Positions 1-8,958 of a stretch of 64,000 bases of DNA are shown in pieces; the first letter of the stretch is position 1, and each line of letters starts with the position of its first letter. The notes beneath the pieces are model-generated. The model saw nothing but the letters and a program-made list of their open reading frames with translations. It did no database searches and was not told the DNA's origin. The stretch comes from Haloferula luteola (GTDB lineage Bacteria; Verrucomicrobiota; Verrucomicrobiia; Verrucomicrobiales; Akkermansiaceae), in assembly GCF_014201715.1 (NCBI RefSeq), contig NZ_JACHFD010000012.1:107825-171824 (forward strand), written 5' to 3'. A program made the position numbers and the translations under genes.

Positions 1-1
1 G

Positions 2-1192
2 AATCACCACCTGTTTCAGCCATTGCTCTATCAGGTGGCGACGGCATCGCTGGCGGCACCGGATATTGCCCGGTCGCTGCGGCAGGTATTGGAGGAGGCG
101 GAAAATGTGAGTGTGCTGATGGATGAGATCGAGACCCTCGATAGGGAGGGGCGCCAAGCGATCGGGCAATCCGGCCGCCACTACGTTTGGGATACGTTGG
201 TATTGGCCGTGGGGGCGCAAACCTCGTTTTTTGGCAACGACGCGTGGGAGCCTCACATGATGGGGTTGAAATCCCTTGAAGACGCCCAGGGTATCCGGCG
301 TTTGGTGCTATCCAATTTGGAGCGGGCGGAGCGCAGCGAGGATCCCGAGGAGCGGCGGAAATGGATGACGGTCGGCATCGTAGGGGGCGGGCCGACAGGC
401 GTGGAGTTGGCGGGGGCGTTTGCTGATTTGATTCATCGATCGATGAGGAACGAGTTCCGGAGTATCGACACTCGGCAGCTGCGCGTGGTGCTGGTCGAGG
501 GCTCAGAACGGATCTTGGAAGCCTATGATGAGGATCAGAGCGAATATGCGCGGCGACGCTTGGAGCGGTTGGGCGTCGAGGTGAAGACGGGCACGCGGGT
601 GGCTGACGTGACGGAAGGTGTGCTGCATTTCCAGGGCGGCGAGGTGCTTGAAGCGCGAGCGATCATTTGGGCGGCGGGTGTCGAGGCGAATCCCCTGACC
701 CGCCAGCTCGGGGTGGAGTTGGCGGACCGGGCGGGGCGGGTGACGCCGCTGCCTGATTTGTCGTTGCCTGGAAATCCGGATGTCTTTGTGATCGGGGATT
801 TGGTGCGGATGAGCGATTCGGAAGGGAAAGCGGTGCCCGGCGTGGCTCCGGCCGCGGTGCAGATGGGGAAGCATGTTGCCAAGGTGCTGCTCGGCGAAAG
901 GCATCCGGGAAATCTCCCGGAGTCGCGCCCTCCTTTCCGCTATTTCGACAAGGGCCTGATGGCGATTATCGGGAAAAATGCCGCCGTTGTGAAATCGGGA
1001 GGCCTGCGCTTGAAGGGCTATTTTGCCTGGCTAGCTTGGTTGCTGGTCCACATTTTGTTCCTGATTGGATTTCGTAACAAATTGGTGGTGTTGCTGGGAT
1101 GGTCCTTTGCCTACGTCCACGACCAACCGGGAGCGCGGATCATTGTTCACCGGCCACGCGATGCCCGAAAGGAGCCGGTGGAACCCACCTGA
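2..1192 (+). CDS. ndh: NAD(P)/FAD-dependent type II NADH dehydrogenase, 5' end cut by window edge
   Basis: The reading frame is open from base 2 with the family-typical start of the FAD region (NHHLFQPLLYQVATA), so the true start lies upstream of the window and no start codon was chosen. About 396 residues are visible. The second nucleotide-binding site is VGGGPTGVELAGAF near visible residue 125. The C-terminal FAD contact VFVIGDLV lies near 257-264. A hydrophobic C-terminal stretch near 340-370 fits the peripheral membrane anchor of NDH-2. Such enzymes pass electrons from NADH to quinone at the inner membrane without pumping protons. It lies 56 bp before secG on the same strand. Confidence 0.9.
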   Translation, partial: NHHLFQPLLYQVATASLAAPDIARSLRQVLEEAENVSVLMDEIETLDREGRQAIGQSGRHYVWDTLVLAVGAQTSFFGNDAWEPHMMGLKSLEDAQGIRRLVLSNLERAERSEDPEERRKWMTVGIVGGGPTGVELAGAFADLIHRSMRNEFRSIDTRQLRVVLVEGSERILEAYDEDQSEYARRRLERLGVEVKTGTRVADVTEGVLHFQGGEVLEARAIIWAAGVEANPLTRQLGVELADRAGRVTPLPDLSLPGNPDVFVIGDLVRMSDSEGKAVPGVAPAAVQMGKHVAKVLLGERHPGNLPESRPPFRYFDKGLMAIIGKNAAVVKSGGLRLKGYFAWLAWLLVHILFLIGFRNKLVVLLGWSFAYVHDQPGARIIVHRPRDARKEPVEPT

Positions 1193-1248
1193 ATGACGGG
1201 AAAACCCCTCTTTACATCGCGCTTGGGCTCTGACAGGTTCCCGCCCCC

Positions 1249-1800
1249 ATGATTCTAGCTGCCACCAATTGGCTCGACATCAGCATCAACCTGCTGCTGG
1301 TGATTTTCGTCGCGGTTTGCCTGCTTCTTGCCTTGGTGGTTCTGATGCAGCGTCCGAAGCAGGAGGGTCTCGGTGCGGCATTCGGATCGGGCATGACGGA
1401 CCAGATGTTTGGTGCGCGGACGACCAATGTGCTGCAAAAGGCGACGGTTTACCTGGCGACCCTGTTTTTCGTTCTGACGCTGACGCTGGCGATTCTTTAT
1501 TCGAAGCGGACCTCGAGCCGCGTGACGATGAAGATGGATCCGGTCGCGGAGTCGACGGAATCGGCTCCTGAGGCAGCGCCCGAATCGACGGTGCCCTCGT
1601 TGGAGGAGTCCATCCCCGTCGAAATCGATGAGAACGCTGGTGCACCGGCCCCAGAGGGCACTCCGGCTCCCGCCATGGAAGAACCCGCCGTCGAGGTGGA
1701 GGAAGCCCCGGTGGTGGACGAAGCCCCGGCCCCTGATGCGGCTCCGGCAGAAGAGGCTCCGGCTGCGGGTGAGGAAACTCCCGCTGGCGACGAGCGCTGA
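1249..1800 (+). CDS. secG: Preprotein translocase subunit SecG with long acidic tail
   Basis: Protein of 183 residues. Two membrane helices (about residues 10-32 and 57-80) flank the SecG signature LMQRPKQEGLGAAFG, so it should be the accessory subunit of the SecYEG inner-membrane channel. SecG proteins are usually about 75-120 residues. Here residues about 95-183 form an added tail made almost only of Ala, Pro and Glu, with irregular EAP/PAPE-type repeats. The tail is low-complexity and would face the side of the membrane where the SecG C terminus sits. The ATG at 1249 is the first start before the first helix. The core assignment is firm; the role of the tail is unknown. Confidence 0.88.
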   Translation: MILAATNWLDISINLLLVIFVAVCLLLALVVLMQRPKQEGLGAAFGSGMTDQMFGARTTNVLQKATVYLATLFFVLTLTLAILYSKRTSSRVTMKMDPVAESTESAPEAAPESTVPSLEESIPVEIDENAGAPAPEGTPAPAMEEPAVEVEEAPVVDEAPAPDAAPAEEAPAAGEETPAGDER

Positions 1801-1869
1801 TTTTCGCGAGCGTTCGCTCACCGGGATTCTTTACGCGGAAGCGGCCGGTGTGGTCGCTTTCATGGCGCC

Positions 1870-3018
1870 ATGTCCGAACCCCATCTGCCTGCTTGGAAGC
1901 GATCTGACGCCTTTCCTCCGGCCTCTGAAGGCTGGGGCTGGGTGGATCGCAAGGGGAGACGACAGAGTTGTTCGGATCTGGATGCTCTCGCTGCGGCTAT
2001 CATTGATGACGCGGGTGCCCGGGTGGATCTGGTTTGGACGCCTGAGCATTCCCACCTCGTTTTGCCCGAGGAGATTCCCGCGTTGCTTCCGGCGTTGAAG
2101 GAAGCCCGGGTTCGGTGGGCGGAGTGGGAGATTCAGGAAGGTGCCCGCCAGATGAAGTGGTTTGGGATTCTGGCCGTGGTGTTGGCGGTGGCGACGGCCA
2201 TGAAGCCGACGACCGTGGGGTTGGCGGTGATTCTCTTTCTGATGCTCGGTTTTTTCCCGTGGTATCAGGGGCGGAAGCGCTTGCGCCGGGCTAAGGCCTG
2301 GAAAGCGGAAGAAGGGGTCGGGGATCTCGAGGGGCTTCGTTTCGAAACCTGGCTGATGGCCCAGAAGGCACCCGTCACCCACGCCATGATGGCAATCATC
2401 GGGGTGATTGCGCTCGTGCAGTGGTTGGGTCCGCAGACGCTGGAGGAACAGGTGAAGTCGGCAGGGTTGGTGAAGGTGAATGGCAGGGCTCTCGATACCT
2501 GGAGGTTGGCGACGGCCCCATTTCTGCATGGGCATCCTCTGCATCTGTTTTTCAATGCCTCGGCCTTGCTCTATCTAGGGAGGCGAATGGAGGTGTTGGC
2601 GCGCTGGCCGCACCTTTTGCTGGTGTTTGTGCTTTCCGCTTGGGTGGGCGGGGAATGCTCTGCCCGCTGGGTGGCGGCATCTTCGCTGGGAGCTTCGGGG
2701 GGACTGATGGGGATGTTGGGATTCCTCATGGTGTATGAGGCGATGCATCGTCGCTTGGTTCCGGAGAGTTCACGCCGTCGGCTGCTAGCGGGCTTATTGC
2801 TGACGATAGGAATTGGCGTGGTGGGATTTCGCTTTATCGACAATGGAGCCCACGGCGGCGGTTTGGTGTTGGGGATGGCGTATGCCTTCGCGGTCTTTCC
2901 TTCTTCGGTTTCCGCGACCCGTCCGAAGACCACCTTGCCGGATCGCCTGGCTGGTGCTGCGGCTGCTGGGGTCTTCTTGTGGGCGGCCATTTTCACGCTG
3001 ATCAAAATCAGCGCCTAA
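1870..3018 (+). CDS. Rhomboid family intramembrane serine protease
   Basis: Protein of 382 residues. The catalytic serine motif GASGG is near residue 274 and the partner histidine in NGAHGGG near 327, both inside predicted membrane helices; FFNASALLYLG supplies the conserved Asn. About 95 soluble residues precede a helix pair, and the six-helix rhomboid core (about 200-380) follows. Rhomboids cleave membrane protein substrates within or near the bilayer. The N-terminal soluble part contains paired aromatic and acidic residues and is not recognised. The ATG at 1870 follows a gap of 69 bp after secG. The gene could be co-transcribed with secG, but no promoter or terminator is obvious. Confidence 0.85.
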   Translation: MSEPHLPAWKRSDAFPPASEGWGWVDRKGRRQSCSDLDALAAAIIDDAGARVDLVWTPEHSHLVLPEEIPALLPALKEARVRWAEWEIQEGARQMKWFGILAVVLAVATAMKPTTVGLAVILFLMLGFFPWYQGRKRLRRAKAWKAEEGVGDLEGLRFETWLMAQKAPVTHAMMAIIGVIALVQWLGPQTLEEQVKSAGLVKVNGRALDTWRLATAPFLHGHPLHLFFNASALLYLGRRMEVLARWPHLLLVFVLSAWVGGECSARWVAASSLGASGGLMGMLGFLMVYEAMHRRLVPESSRRRLLAGLLLTIGIGVVGFRFIDNGAHGGGLVLGMAYAFAVFPSSVSATRPKTTLPDRLAGAAAAGVFLWAAIFTLIKISA

Positions 3019-3023
3019 AGCCT

Positions 3024-3233
3024 TCATGCATCGTGCTGGAAGGCGAACAGCACTAGCAATGCGATCCCGATCACCCACAACAGGATGACGTTGAAAATGA
3101 AATAGGGGTAGGCCATGAGGGCGAGGCCGATCACCTTGGGCTTCCAGCGGTCGAGGGCCTTGCCGTATCTCCAGACGCCCCAACCGATGGTTCCGAAGAT
3201 AAAGCCGGCAAGCAATTGGAAGGGATGGAACAT
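3024..3233 (-). CDS. Small two-helix membrane protein, unknown function
   Basis: Protein of 69 residues with two hydrophobic stretches (about 7-25 and 36-65), Lys/Arg between them, and a short polar C terminus. It is convergent with the rhomboid gene (5 bp gap) and ends the minus-strand run that starts at 11564, lying 8 bp downstream of the last of three exported paralogues. This placement and the clear membrane pattern support a real gene. No known family is recognised, and it may or may not belong to the neighbouring six-gene unit. Confidence 0.6.
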   Translation of the reverse strand: MFHPFQLLAGFIFGTIGWGVWRYGKALDRWKPKVIGLALMAYPYFIFNVILLWVIGIALLVLFAFQHDA

Positions 3234-3241
3234 GGCAGGAA

Positions 3242-4606
3242 TCAGCGATGGTACCAGGCGGGGCTCTGGTACAGATTGAACTGGATCGACGAGAATACGC
3301 TGAAATCAAATTGGGCAGTGCCAAAAGTCTGTGACGACCCACGCAATGTGCCGTTTTCGAGGGCTTCCAGTTTGAAGGTCACACAGCCTCCGTCGGCGAA
3401 GTAGGCCCGAATGTCGCCATTGCGGCGGATGGGACGCCAAAATTTTTCGGGATCCCGCGCGTCCTCTTCGGTGCGCAGGGGAAAGGCACGAAGCCGGTCG
3501 ACAGGGAGTTGGAAATCTCTGAGATCCGCATCGATGGATGCGAGTCCATCTTGGATGCGGGTAATGCCGCCGTCGATGGTGTCGCCATTGCGAAGTTGAA
3601 TTTCTCCTTGGCGGGGTTTTTCGGGGAGATTTGGGGCGGGTTCTTGTCGGCCGAATCCCTGGCGGGCTTGGAAGCCTCCTTCAAGGACGCCATCCCAACT
3701 TTCGATCTGAATCCGGGTAATGCGGATCCCGGCGGATTGTTGGCTGACGAATTCGAGCATGGGCCCGGGGTCCTGCTTGAGGGGATCGTTGTCTCGCCAG
3801 TCGGTGACGATCTGGTCGCCGACGATCAGCCGGAACAATCCGTTCTCGATGTCTTGAAGCATTTCGATGTGCACCGATCCGGTGGAGCCAAGATCTTCGA
3901 CGGCGCCGGCGCTGCCGATCGGTTGAATTTGACCTCGATTGTTGCCCCTCACCAAGCGTTTGCGGAAGGAGACGTACTGATTCTGGCAGGCGAGTTCGTA
4001 GTAGCTTTCGAGTTCTCCCTGGGCGCTCGCCTGCCCGTGGGTGCGGATGCTGAGATCAGTGCGATCGTTCCAATCGACGTCGATGCCGATGCGGATTTTG
4101 GGGTGCACGCCGATCTCCCGCCGGATTTCTCCCGCCCCTTGGCAAACGAGGGAGCCTTGGTCGATTTGCCACGTATCGTCCTCTTGCGTCCATCCGGTGA
4201 GATCGGAGGGACCACGGTAGAGGATGGCGGCGCGGTCGCGGACATCAAGGCTGGCGACCATGTCGCGGCGAAGGGTGAGGATGCCTGCATAGTGCGTCTT
4301 CAGAACCACGGATTCGGCAGTGAGGTCGAGAAGTACCCCGCGCAGCGAATCGCCATTGCTAAGGGTGACGCGAGCGGTGTGTTTCCCTTCGGGTAGTTCG
4401 GATTCACGGGCCGAGGGAATGCGAATTTCCTGAAGATCCTTGAGACGGAGTGGGGCGGGGTGAGTGAGCAGGGGGGATGACCAAGCCAGTTGATCTCCGG
4501 TAACAGCATCAAGGTGTCCATGGAGGATGTCACCATTGGCAAACTCGGCGGTCATCGAACTGGCGGCGGAGCCTGCCAGCAGCGCGGTGAGGAGGCAGGC
4601 AATCAT
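3242..4606 (-). CDS. Exported beta-rich protein, paralogue 1 of 3
   Basis: Protein of 454 residues with a signal peptide (about 1-20, ending near ASSMTA). Residues about 22-60 and 75-120 each hold a short repeat of the form NGDxLxG followed by a strand-rich run and an L-R/P-D-x-V/I end. About 125-300 resembles a LamG/DUF1080-like beta sandwich, judged from the pattern YRGPSDLTGW followed by alternating strands. Two more short repeats lie near 335-380 and 400-445. Its start overlaps the stop of the upstream paralogue by ATGA. It has the same layout as the proteins at 4603-5916 and 5913-7346, with low sequence identity, which suggests old duplication. It is secreted or periplasmic by inference; function unknown. 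Confidence 0.75.
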   Translation of the reverse strand: MIACLLTALLAGSAASSMTAEFANGDILHGHLDAVTGDQLAWSSPLLTHPAPLRLKDLQEIRIPSARESELPEGKHTARVTLSNGDSLRGVLLDLTAESVVLKTHYAGILTLRRDMVASLDVRDRAAILYRGPSDLTGWTQEDDTWQIDQGSLVCQGAGEIRREIGVHPKIRIGIDVDWNDRTDLSIRTHGQASAQGELESYYELACQNQYVSFRKRLVRGNNRGQIQPIGSAGAVEDLGSTGSVHIEMLQDIENGLFRLIVGDQIVTDWRDNDPLKQDPGPMLEFVSQQSAGIRITRIQIESWDGVLEGGFQARQGFGRQEPAPNLPEKPRQGEIQLRNGDTIDGGITRIQDGLASIDADLRDFQLPVDRLRAFPLRTEEDARDPEKFWRPIRRNGDIRAYFADGGCVTFKLEALENGTLRGSSQTFGTAQFDFSVFSSIQFNLYQSPAWYHR

Positions 4607-5916
4607 GGTTCTTCAGGAGGAAGCTGGCGGCGAGCGAGGGCACGCAGCGCCTCGCGGCGGAACGTGAGTTCTCCGAGCAAGGGATGGAGAATACGGGCTT
4701 GCTGATTTTCGAAATGGCAGGACTCGGCGCTGATGAGTCCAGTATCGGGAAGGCCGATCAACAGGGGAGAGCGCCCGGTGGCCTCGTCGGAATGGCAGAA
4801 AAACAGGGTGGAAACACGGTCCATGGGGACGTGAAGCGGACTCGGGGAGAAGTCGGTTTGAATTTCGACCGAGTTCGATGGAGAGTCCGCTTGAGATCCG
4901 AGAATCTTTCCACCGAAGCGTTGCCCATCGATGTCGATGAGAGCATCGACGGTGGGATCGCCCCGTTCTTCATTGGGATGGCGGTCGCGGATGGGATTCC
5001 AAGCACGGAGGAGAATCGGGCCCACGGACATCGCTTCGGGTTCGTTGATCAAGGAATTGAACACGATCTTCGAACCTTCGGGGATGCCTTGGCGATCGAC
5101 GGCGTCGAGGAGCACCTCCGCATCGTCGAGCTGAATTTTCAGATGGTGGCGATCGCGGTCGACTCGGATCTCCAGTTGAAAAGTGGACTGCGGGAAATCG
5201 GCAGGATTGAGGGGCACCTCGCCGAGGGTATCGAAAGTGTTTTGGCGCGAGCTCTGGCGATCGAGTCGCAGCCGGTGATTGCGGATTTGCAGTCGATAGC
5301 GGTCCTCTTTCTGGGGGCCAGGGGATTCGCTGGCGGAGCAGAAGTAAACCTCAAGATTGGTGGTGCGGGCCCACTTGAGCTGGAACTGAAGAGAGAAGGA
5401 GGAGGAAATCGAGCCCGGGTCAAAGGCGCTGGGACCCCGGCCGAGAGAAATCAGCGCACCGTTCTCGACCCTCCATGCACTGGGGCCGCTCCATTCCTCG
5501 CCCGCTTGAGGACCGTCATAGAGAATTCGCCGTGGTTGCAAGCCGACTTGCAAGGAGCGGATAAGGCGACGCGGGACATCGAGCGGAGACGAATAGGCGG
5601 TGTTGACGGTGATGGTCTCGTCGCCAATCGCCTTGAGTTCGCAAGGGAAGACATCGCCATTGATCAAGACCACTCGGGCGCTTTGATCGGCCCATTCCTC
5701 GGGGGGGGGAGGGAAGTTGACCTCTCGCACACCCTCCAGTTTCAGCCCCAGATCCTCTTGGGCCAATGGGGTCCGCAATGAGAGCTGCTCACGATCCAAG
5801 GTGACGACTTCGCCGGTGAGCCGCGAGCCATCGGTCAGCAGGATTTGGTCTGCCGAGGCGGTGATGGCGACGAGGCCCATGAGCGCCGAAGTGAGGCTGG
5901 AAAACTTTGGAGTCAT
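4603..5916 (-). CDS. Exported beta-rich protein, paralogue 2 of 3
   Basis: Protein of 437 residues. The signal peptide is residues about 1-22 (MTPKFSSLTSALMGLVAITA). It shares the order short repeat x2 (DGSRLTGEV..., NGDVFPCEL...), central sandwich starting ILYDGPQAGEEW, then short repeat x2 (GQRFGGKIL..., ESCHFENQQ...). The start overlaps the stop of paralogue 3 by ATGA and its own stop overlaps the start of paralogue 1 by ATGA, so the three are probably translationally coupled. No catalytic motif is visible. It may bind ligand or serve as structural partner of the prenyltransferase-repeat protein encoded upstream; that is inference. Confidence 0.75.
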   Translation of the reverse strand: MTPKFSSLTSALMGLVAITASADQILLTDGSRLTGEVVTLDREQLSLRTPLAQEDLGLKLEGVREVNFPPPPEEWADQSARVVLINGDVFPCELKAIGDETITVNTAYSSPLDVPRRLIRSLQVGLQPRRILYDGPQAGEEWSGPSAWRVENGALISLGRGPSAFDPGSISSSFSLQFQLKWARTTNLEVYFCSASESPGPQKEDRYRLQIRNHRLRLDRQSSRQNTFDTLGEVPLNPADFPQSTFQLEIRVDRDRHHLKIQLDDAEVLLDAVDRQGIPEGSKIVFNSLINEPEAMSVGPILLRAWNPIRDRHPNEERGDPTVDALIDIDGQRFGGKILGSQADSPSNSVEIQTDFSPSPLHVPMDRVSTLFFCHSDEATGRSPLLIGLPDTGLISAESCHFENQQARILHPLLGELTFRREALRALARRQLPPEEP

Positions 5917-7346
5917 GGCTCGTCCCAGGGGTTGAGGAATTGCCCTGCGGGTTGGTATTCCAACAGGCTGGCGGCGCGGAGGTCGAGGCGGACTTGATTC
6001 AAGAGAGGGGAATCCAGCACGGCATGGTCGGGACCCGCTTCGCGGATCTTTCCGGTGATGCGCCCAACGGGTTGGAAAAAGACAGCGAGACTGCCATTTC
6101 CGATCGATTCCGGAGGCTCGACCTGATGGCCGGCGAGGTGGACTTCCGCGACTTCATGAAGGGGGATCGTGAGGTCGGCGTAGGGACCGGAGAGGGTGAT
6201 GCGACGATCCTGAATGGAAACGATTTCTCCGGAAAACCGGTCGGTTCCATTGGTGAGGAGAATAAGGTCACGATCGGCGTGATCGAAGCTACGGGCGGCG
6301 TCCGGCATGCCGTTCCATTCGGCGACCAGAAGGTTGGAGATTCGCAGCGAGTCGTGGTTACCAGGGACACCGAAGCCAATGCCGCCGCCGAGGGGTTGAA
6401 AGTTCTCTTCTTCCTCCAGATTCCAATGGATCATGTAGGATCCGTCGACATAGAGGGTCACCGTGCCTTCATCGAGGTCAGTTCGGATTTCCAGTTCGGC
6501 TTCGTCGCGTTTCCGAAACTGGACGGTCGAGGCGTCGGTTCGGATCATTCGGGAAAACGGGCGGCCGTCTTTTTCATAACCGCAGCGTTGCAGAGAAACA
6601 TAGTTTCCACGGACGTTGAGAATGAGGGAATTGCCGAAAGATGCGGTGGTGAAGTCCGGACGCGGCGCGGCCTGCTGAGCCTCTTCGTCACCCTCAAGGG
6701 GAGGCGGAGCCATGAAGTCACTGTAGAATCCGATCATTACGGGGGGCATGGCCCGCCAGTCGAGATGCATGCGAAAGACCGATTGCCTCGGCATCGATAG
6801 GGCGCGTCGCAGAATCTCGGGTCCCCCGTGGTAGTACCAATCTCCGCCAGAGTGCTGCCAGGCTGGGGTCTTGGATTCTTGAGCCTCCGGGGTGGGATCG
6901 GTCGAAGCGGGGAGGGTGATTTCCCAGGCTTCGGCATCGAAGGGACCGGCATAGATCAAGCGTCCCCCGAAAGGGTTGGGAGCGAGGGAGGCGATGGCCG
7001 ATATCGGAATCGTCAGTTGCCCCGCAACGGCCGATTCCATGACCAGTTGGTCACGATCCATGGAAACGATGGTGCCGGGGAGGCAATCTCCATTGGTGAG
7101 GAAAACATGGGAGAGTTCACCCGTGACCCCTTGGGGTTGGGCACCGCGCAGGGCGACGTGCTGGATCCGATCGAGATTGAAGCTAAGACCGTTGTCTGCG
7201 TCGTCTCGCAACCACAGGAGCTTGCCCTCGGGCGTAATGCCACCAAAATGACCTTCCAGGCTTCCGTCGCTGAGTCGCAGCAAATCCGGAGGCTCGGCGG
7301 AGGCCATGCCCAGGATCAAGGGAAGCAGCAGGAGGAGGCGAATCAT
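5913..7346 (-). CDS. Exported beta-rich protein, paralogue 3 of 3
   Basis: Protein of 477 residues when started at the ATG at 7346, which gives a clean signal peptide (MIRLLLLLPLILGMASA) and an ATGA overlap with the gene before it. A longer frame reading back to 7436 is rejected because it would overlap that gene by 90 bp. Short repeats occur near 25-65 (DGSLEGHFG) and 75-115 (NGDCLPGTI); the central sandwich (LIYAGPFDAEAW onward) carries an extra insertion near 130-160. More short repeats occur near 375-420 (NGTDRFSGEI) and in the last 50 residues. It is the first of the three paralogues to be transcribed. Confidence 0.75.
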   Translation of the reverse strand: MIRLLLLLPLILGMASAEPPDLLRLSDGSLEGHFGGITPEGKLLWLRDDADNGLSFNLDRIQHVALRGAQPQGVTGELSHVFLTNGDCLPGTIVSMDRDQLVMESAVAGQLTIPISAIASLAPNPFGGRLIYAGPFDAEAWEITLPASTDPTPEAQESKTPAWQHSGGDWYYHGGPEILRRALSMPRQSVFRMHLDWRAMPPVMIGFYSDFMAPPPLEGDEEAQQAAPRPDFTTASFGNSLILNVRGNYVSLQRCGYEKDGRPFSRMIRTDASTVQFRKRDEAELEIRTDLDEGTVTLYVDGSYMIHWNLEEEENFQPLGGGIGFGVPGNHDSLRISNLLVAEWNGMPDAARSFDHADRDLILLTNGTDRFSGEIVSIQDRRITLSGPYADLTIPLHEVAEVHLAGHQVEPPESIGNGSLAVFFQPVGRITGKIREAGPDHAVLDSPLLNQVRLDLRAASLLEYQPAGQFLNPWDEP

Positions 7347-8335
7347 TTTTCGTAGATAGGGAGGTAGCGGTAATTGAGGGCGATGGAGAGAAGGGCACCT
7401 GCGGTGCTGAAGGCCTCTCCCTTGTCTCCAGGCCATGATCCATCGGGCTGTTGAAGCACCCCAAGATAGCGAAGGTTTTTCTCATTCCATTCGGCCCACA
7501 ATTGGTCGTTGGATTGGAAAAGCGCCTGCGACATATAGTATTCGTAGTAGTAGGGGTAATGCTGGTCGCGGTAGTCGAGATTCTCCGCAAGGTAGTCGAC
7601 ACTCTTGGCAAAACCTTTCCCCTCCCGTTGTTTAGCAAGGCCGAGGCAGGTGACGCCAATGGCTGTCAGTGTGGGCTTACCTCCGCCGGAGGAAGTGTAG
7701 CCGTAGGAGCCGTCTTCCGCGCGACACCGGGCCATGAACGCGAGACCTTTTTGGATGGCTTCCTGTGGGACGCCGATGCCGGCATTGCGGGCCCCCAGCA
7801 AGGCGACAAGTTGGCAACCGGAGACCGTGGTGTCGGCATCTCGGCTTTCCGGTGAATAACGCCAAGCGCTCGCGGGGTTGCGTTCTTGGGCATTGAGAAT
7901 GAGATCGACCGCTTTTTTAAGGGCGGGAGCGAGCTTGGGCTCATCGACCATGCCGTAAGCCTCGGCAAGGGCGAGGGTACAGAAGCCATGGTTGTACATC
8001 GAGTTGCCGATGTATCCATTGCGGTCTTTTTGATTCTCTAGGATGTATCGAACGCAGCGATGAATGGCTTCGGCGTAGGGGCCGTGATTGGCGTCGTCTC
8101 CGTGGGCGAGAAAGGCTTTGAGGCAGAGGCCGACCACGGCAGGTTCGCCGCCCATGGTATCGTTCCAGGAGCCCCCTTCGTTTTGAGTGCGGACGAGGTA
8201 GGCAAGACCGCGTTCATACATCGATTCCACTTGGGCGGGGATCGGATCAGTAGGGCGGTTTGGAAGTACTTGGGCAGACAGGCCGGAGTTTCCTGCAACG
8301 ATGATCCAGGTGAGAGTGACGATGCGAGGGATCAT
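7343..8335 (-). CDS. Exported prenyltransferase/squalene-oxidase repeat protein
   Basis: Protein of 330 residues with a signal peptide (about 1-22). The body consists of helical repeats typical of the alpha/alpha-barrel terpene cyclase and prenyltransferase fold, seen as GLAYLVRTQNEGGSW, YILENQKDRNGYIG, GLAFMARCRAEDGSYGY and LRYLGVLQQPDGSWPGD. The acidic DxDD cyclase motif of squalene-hopene cyclases is not seen, so a cyclase reaction is unlikely. Exported proteins of this kind are frequent in Planctomycetes and Verrucomicrobia and lack an established role. Both ends overlap neighbours by ATGA. A second protein of this type lies at 35441-36613. Confidence 0.82.
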   Translation of the reverse strand: MIPRIVTLTWIIVAGNSGLSAQVLPNRPTDPIPAQVESMYERGLAYLVRTQNEGGSWNDTMGGEPAVVGLCLKAFLAHGDDANHGPYAEAIHRCVRYILENQKDRNGYIGNSMYNHGFCTLALAEAYGMVDEPKLAPALKKAVDLILNAQERNPASAWRYSPESRDADTTVSGCQLVALLGARNAGIGVPQEAIQKGLAFMARCRAEDGSYGYTSSGGGKPTLTAIGVTCLGLAKQREGKGFAKSVDYLAENLDYRDQHYPYYYEYYMSQALFQSNDQLWAEWNEKNLRYLGVLQQPDGSWPGDKGEAFSTAGALLSIALNYRYLPIYEK

Positions 8336-8958
8336 GGTTCTAGGCGCCGCAGCCCTCGGTTGTAGGCTTTCAGAGCCTCGCTGAATTCATCGGGCAGGGA
8401 TTTTCCGGCCACACCGGCGCCCTTGGGCACACGTCGGGTTTCGGAAGCGCCGCTGGCGGTTCCCTGGACGTTCTGATTGGCGAGGTCGGAGTCACCGGTC
8501 ATGCCTTCGCCGTCTCCTTGCTGGGAGGGTTGCTTGCCCTGTTGCGGTTTTCCGGTTTCGCCATCGATGCCGAGCATGCGTTCCAACATTTTCATCATGG
8601 CACCCGATTCGGGTGAGCCTTCGCCAGACTGTTGCTGACGTTTTTTGGCGGCTTGATAGATCTTCTCGATGACATCGGTTTGGGCCGCGAGGGTTTCGCC
8701 ACCGGTTTCATGTTCCCAAAGTCGCTCGCTGGCTTCGTCCATGGCGTCTTCCACTTCGCGGAACAGGAGGATCACTTCCTCCGCAGTTTGCTCGATGGTC
8801 AATTGCTGCACATCTGCGGCCAGTTCGTCCTGTTGGTCCGAGAGCCGTTGCGAACTCTCTTGGTGGCGCAGCGTGGCGTCCTCGTGAGAGGGGGAGGGGA
8901 CCGGTTCGGCGAAGGCCCAGGTGGTGGTGAGGGCCAGAATCCAATAGATGCATCTCAT
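8332..8958 (-). CDS. Small exported helical protein, unknown
   Basis: Protein of 208 residues with a signal peptide (about 1-17, ending WAFA). Residues about 25-105 are strongly helical and charged (Glu/Gln/Arg-rich, likely coiled coil). The region about 105-175 is Gly/Gln/Ser-rich and low in complexity. The end (DEFSEALKAYNRGLRRLEP) returns to helix and recalls the C-terminal motif of proteins encoded next to DUF4175-type genes. ATGA overlaps occur at both ends, with the 869-residue gene upstream and the prenyltransferase-repeat gene downstream. No family is recognised with confidence. A periplasmic partner of the large membrane protein is a reasonable inference. Confidence 0.7.
   Translation of the reverse strand: MRCIYWILALTTTWAFAEPVPSPSHEDATLRHQESSQRLSDQQDELAADVQQLTIEQTAEEVILLFREVEDAMDEASERLWEHETGGETLAAQTDVIEKIYQAAKKRQQQSGEGSPESGAMMKMLERMLGIDGETGKPQQGKQPSQQGDGEGMTGDSDLANQNVQGTASGASETRRVPKGAGVAGKSLPDEFSEALKAYNRGLRRLEP

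Noticed and set aside
3509..4396. Long plus-strand frame (295 residues) opposite the first exported paralogue
   Set aside because: It mirrors the codons of a well-supported minus-strand gene with a signal peptide and coupled overlaps, and shows no domain; similar long mirror frames occur opposite most genes in this GC-rich DNA.
7343..8335. Squalene-hopene cyclase or true prenyltransferase
   Set aside because: A signal peptide is present and the catalytic DxDD or zinc/prenyl-binding motifs are not visible; only the repeat fold is supported.
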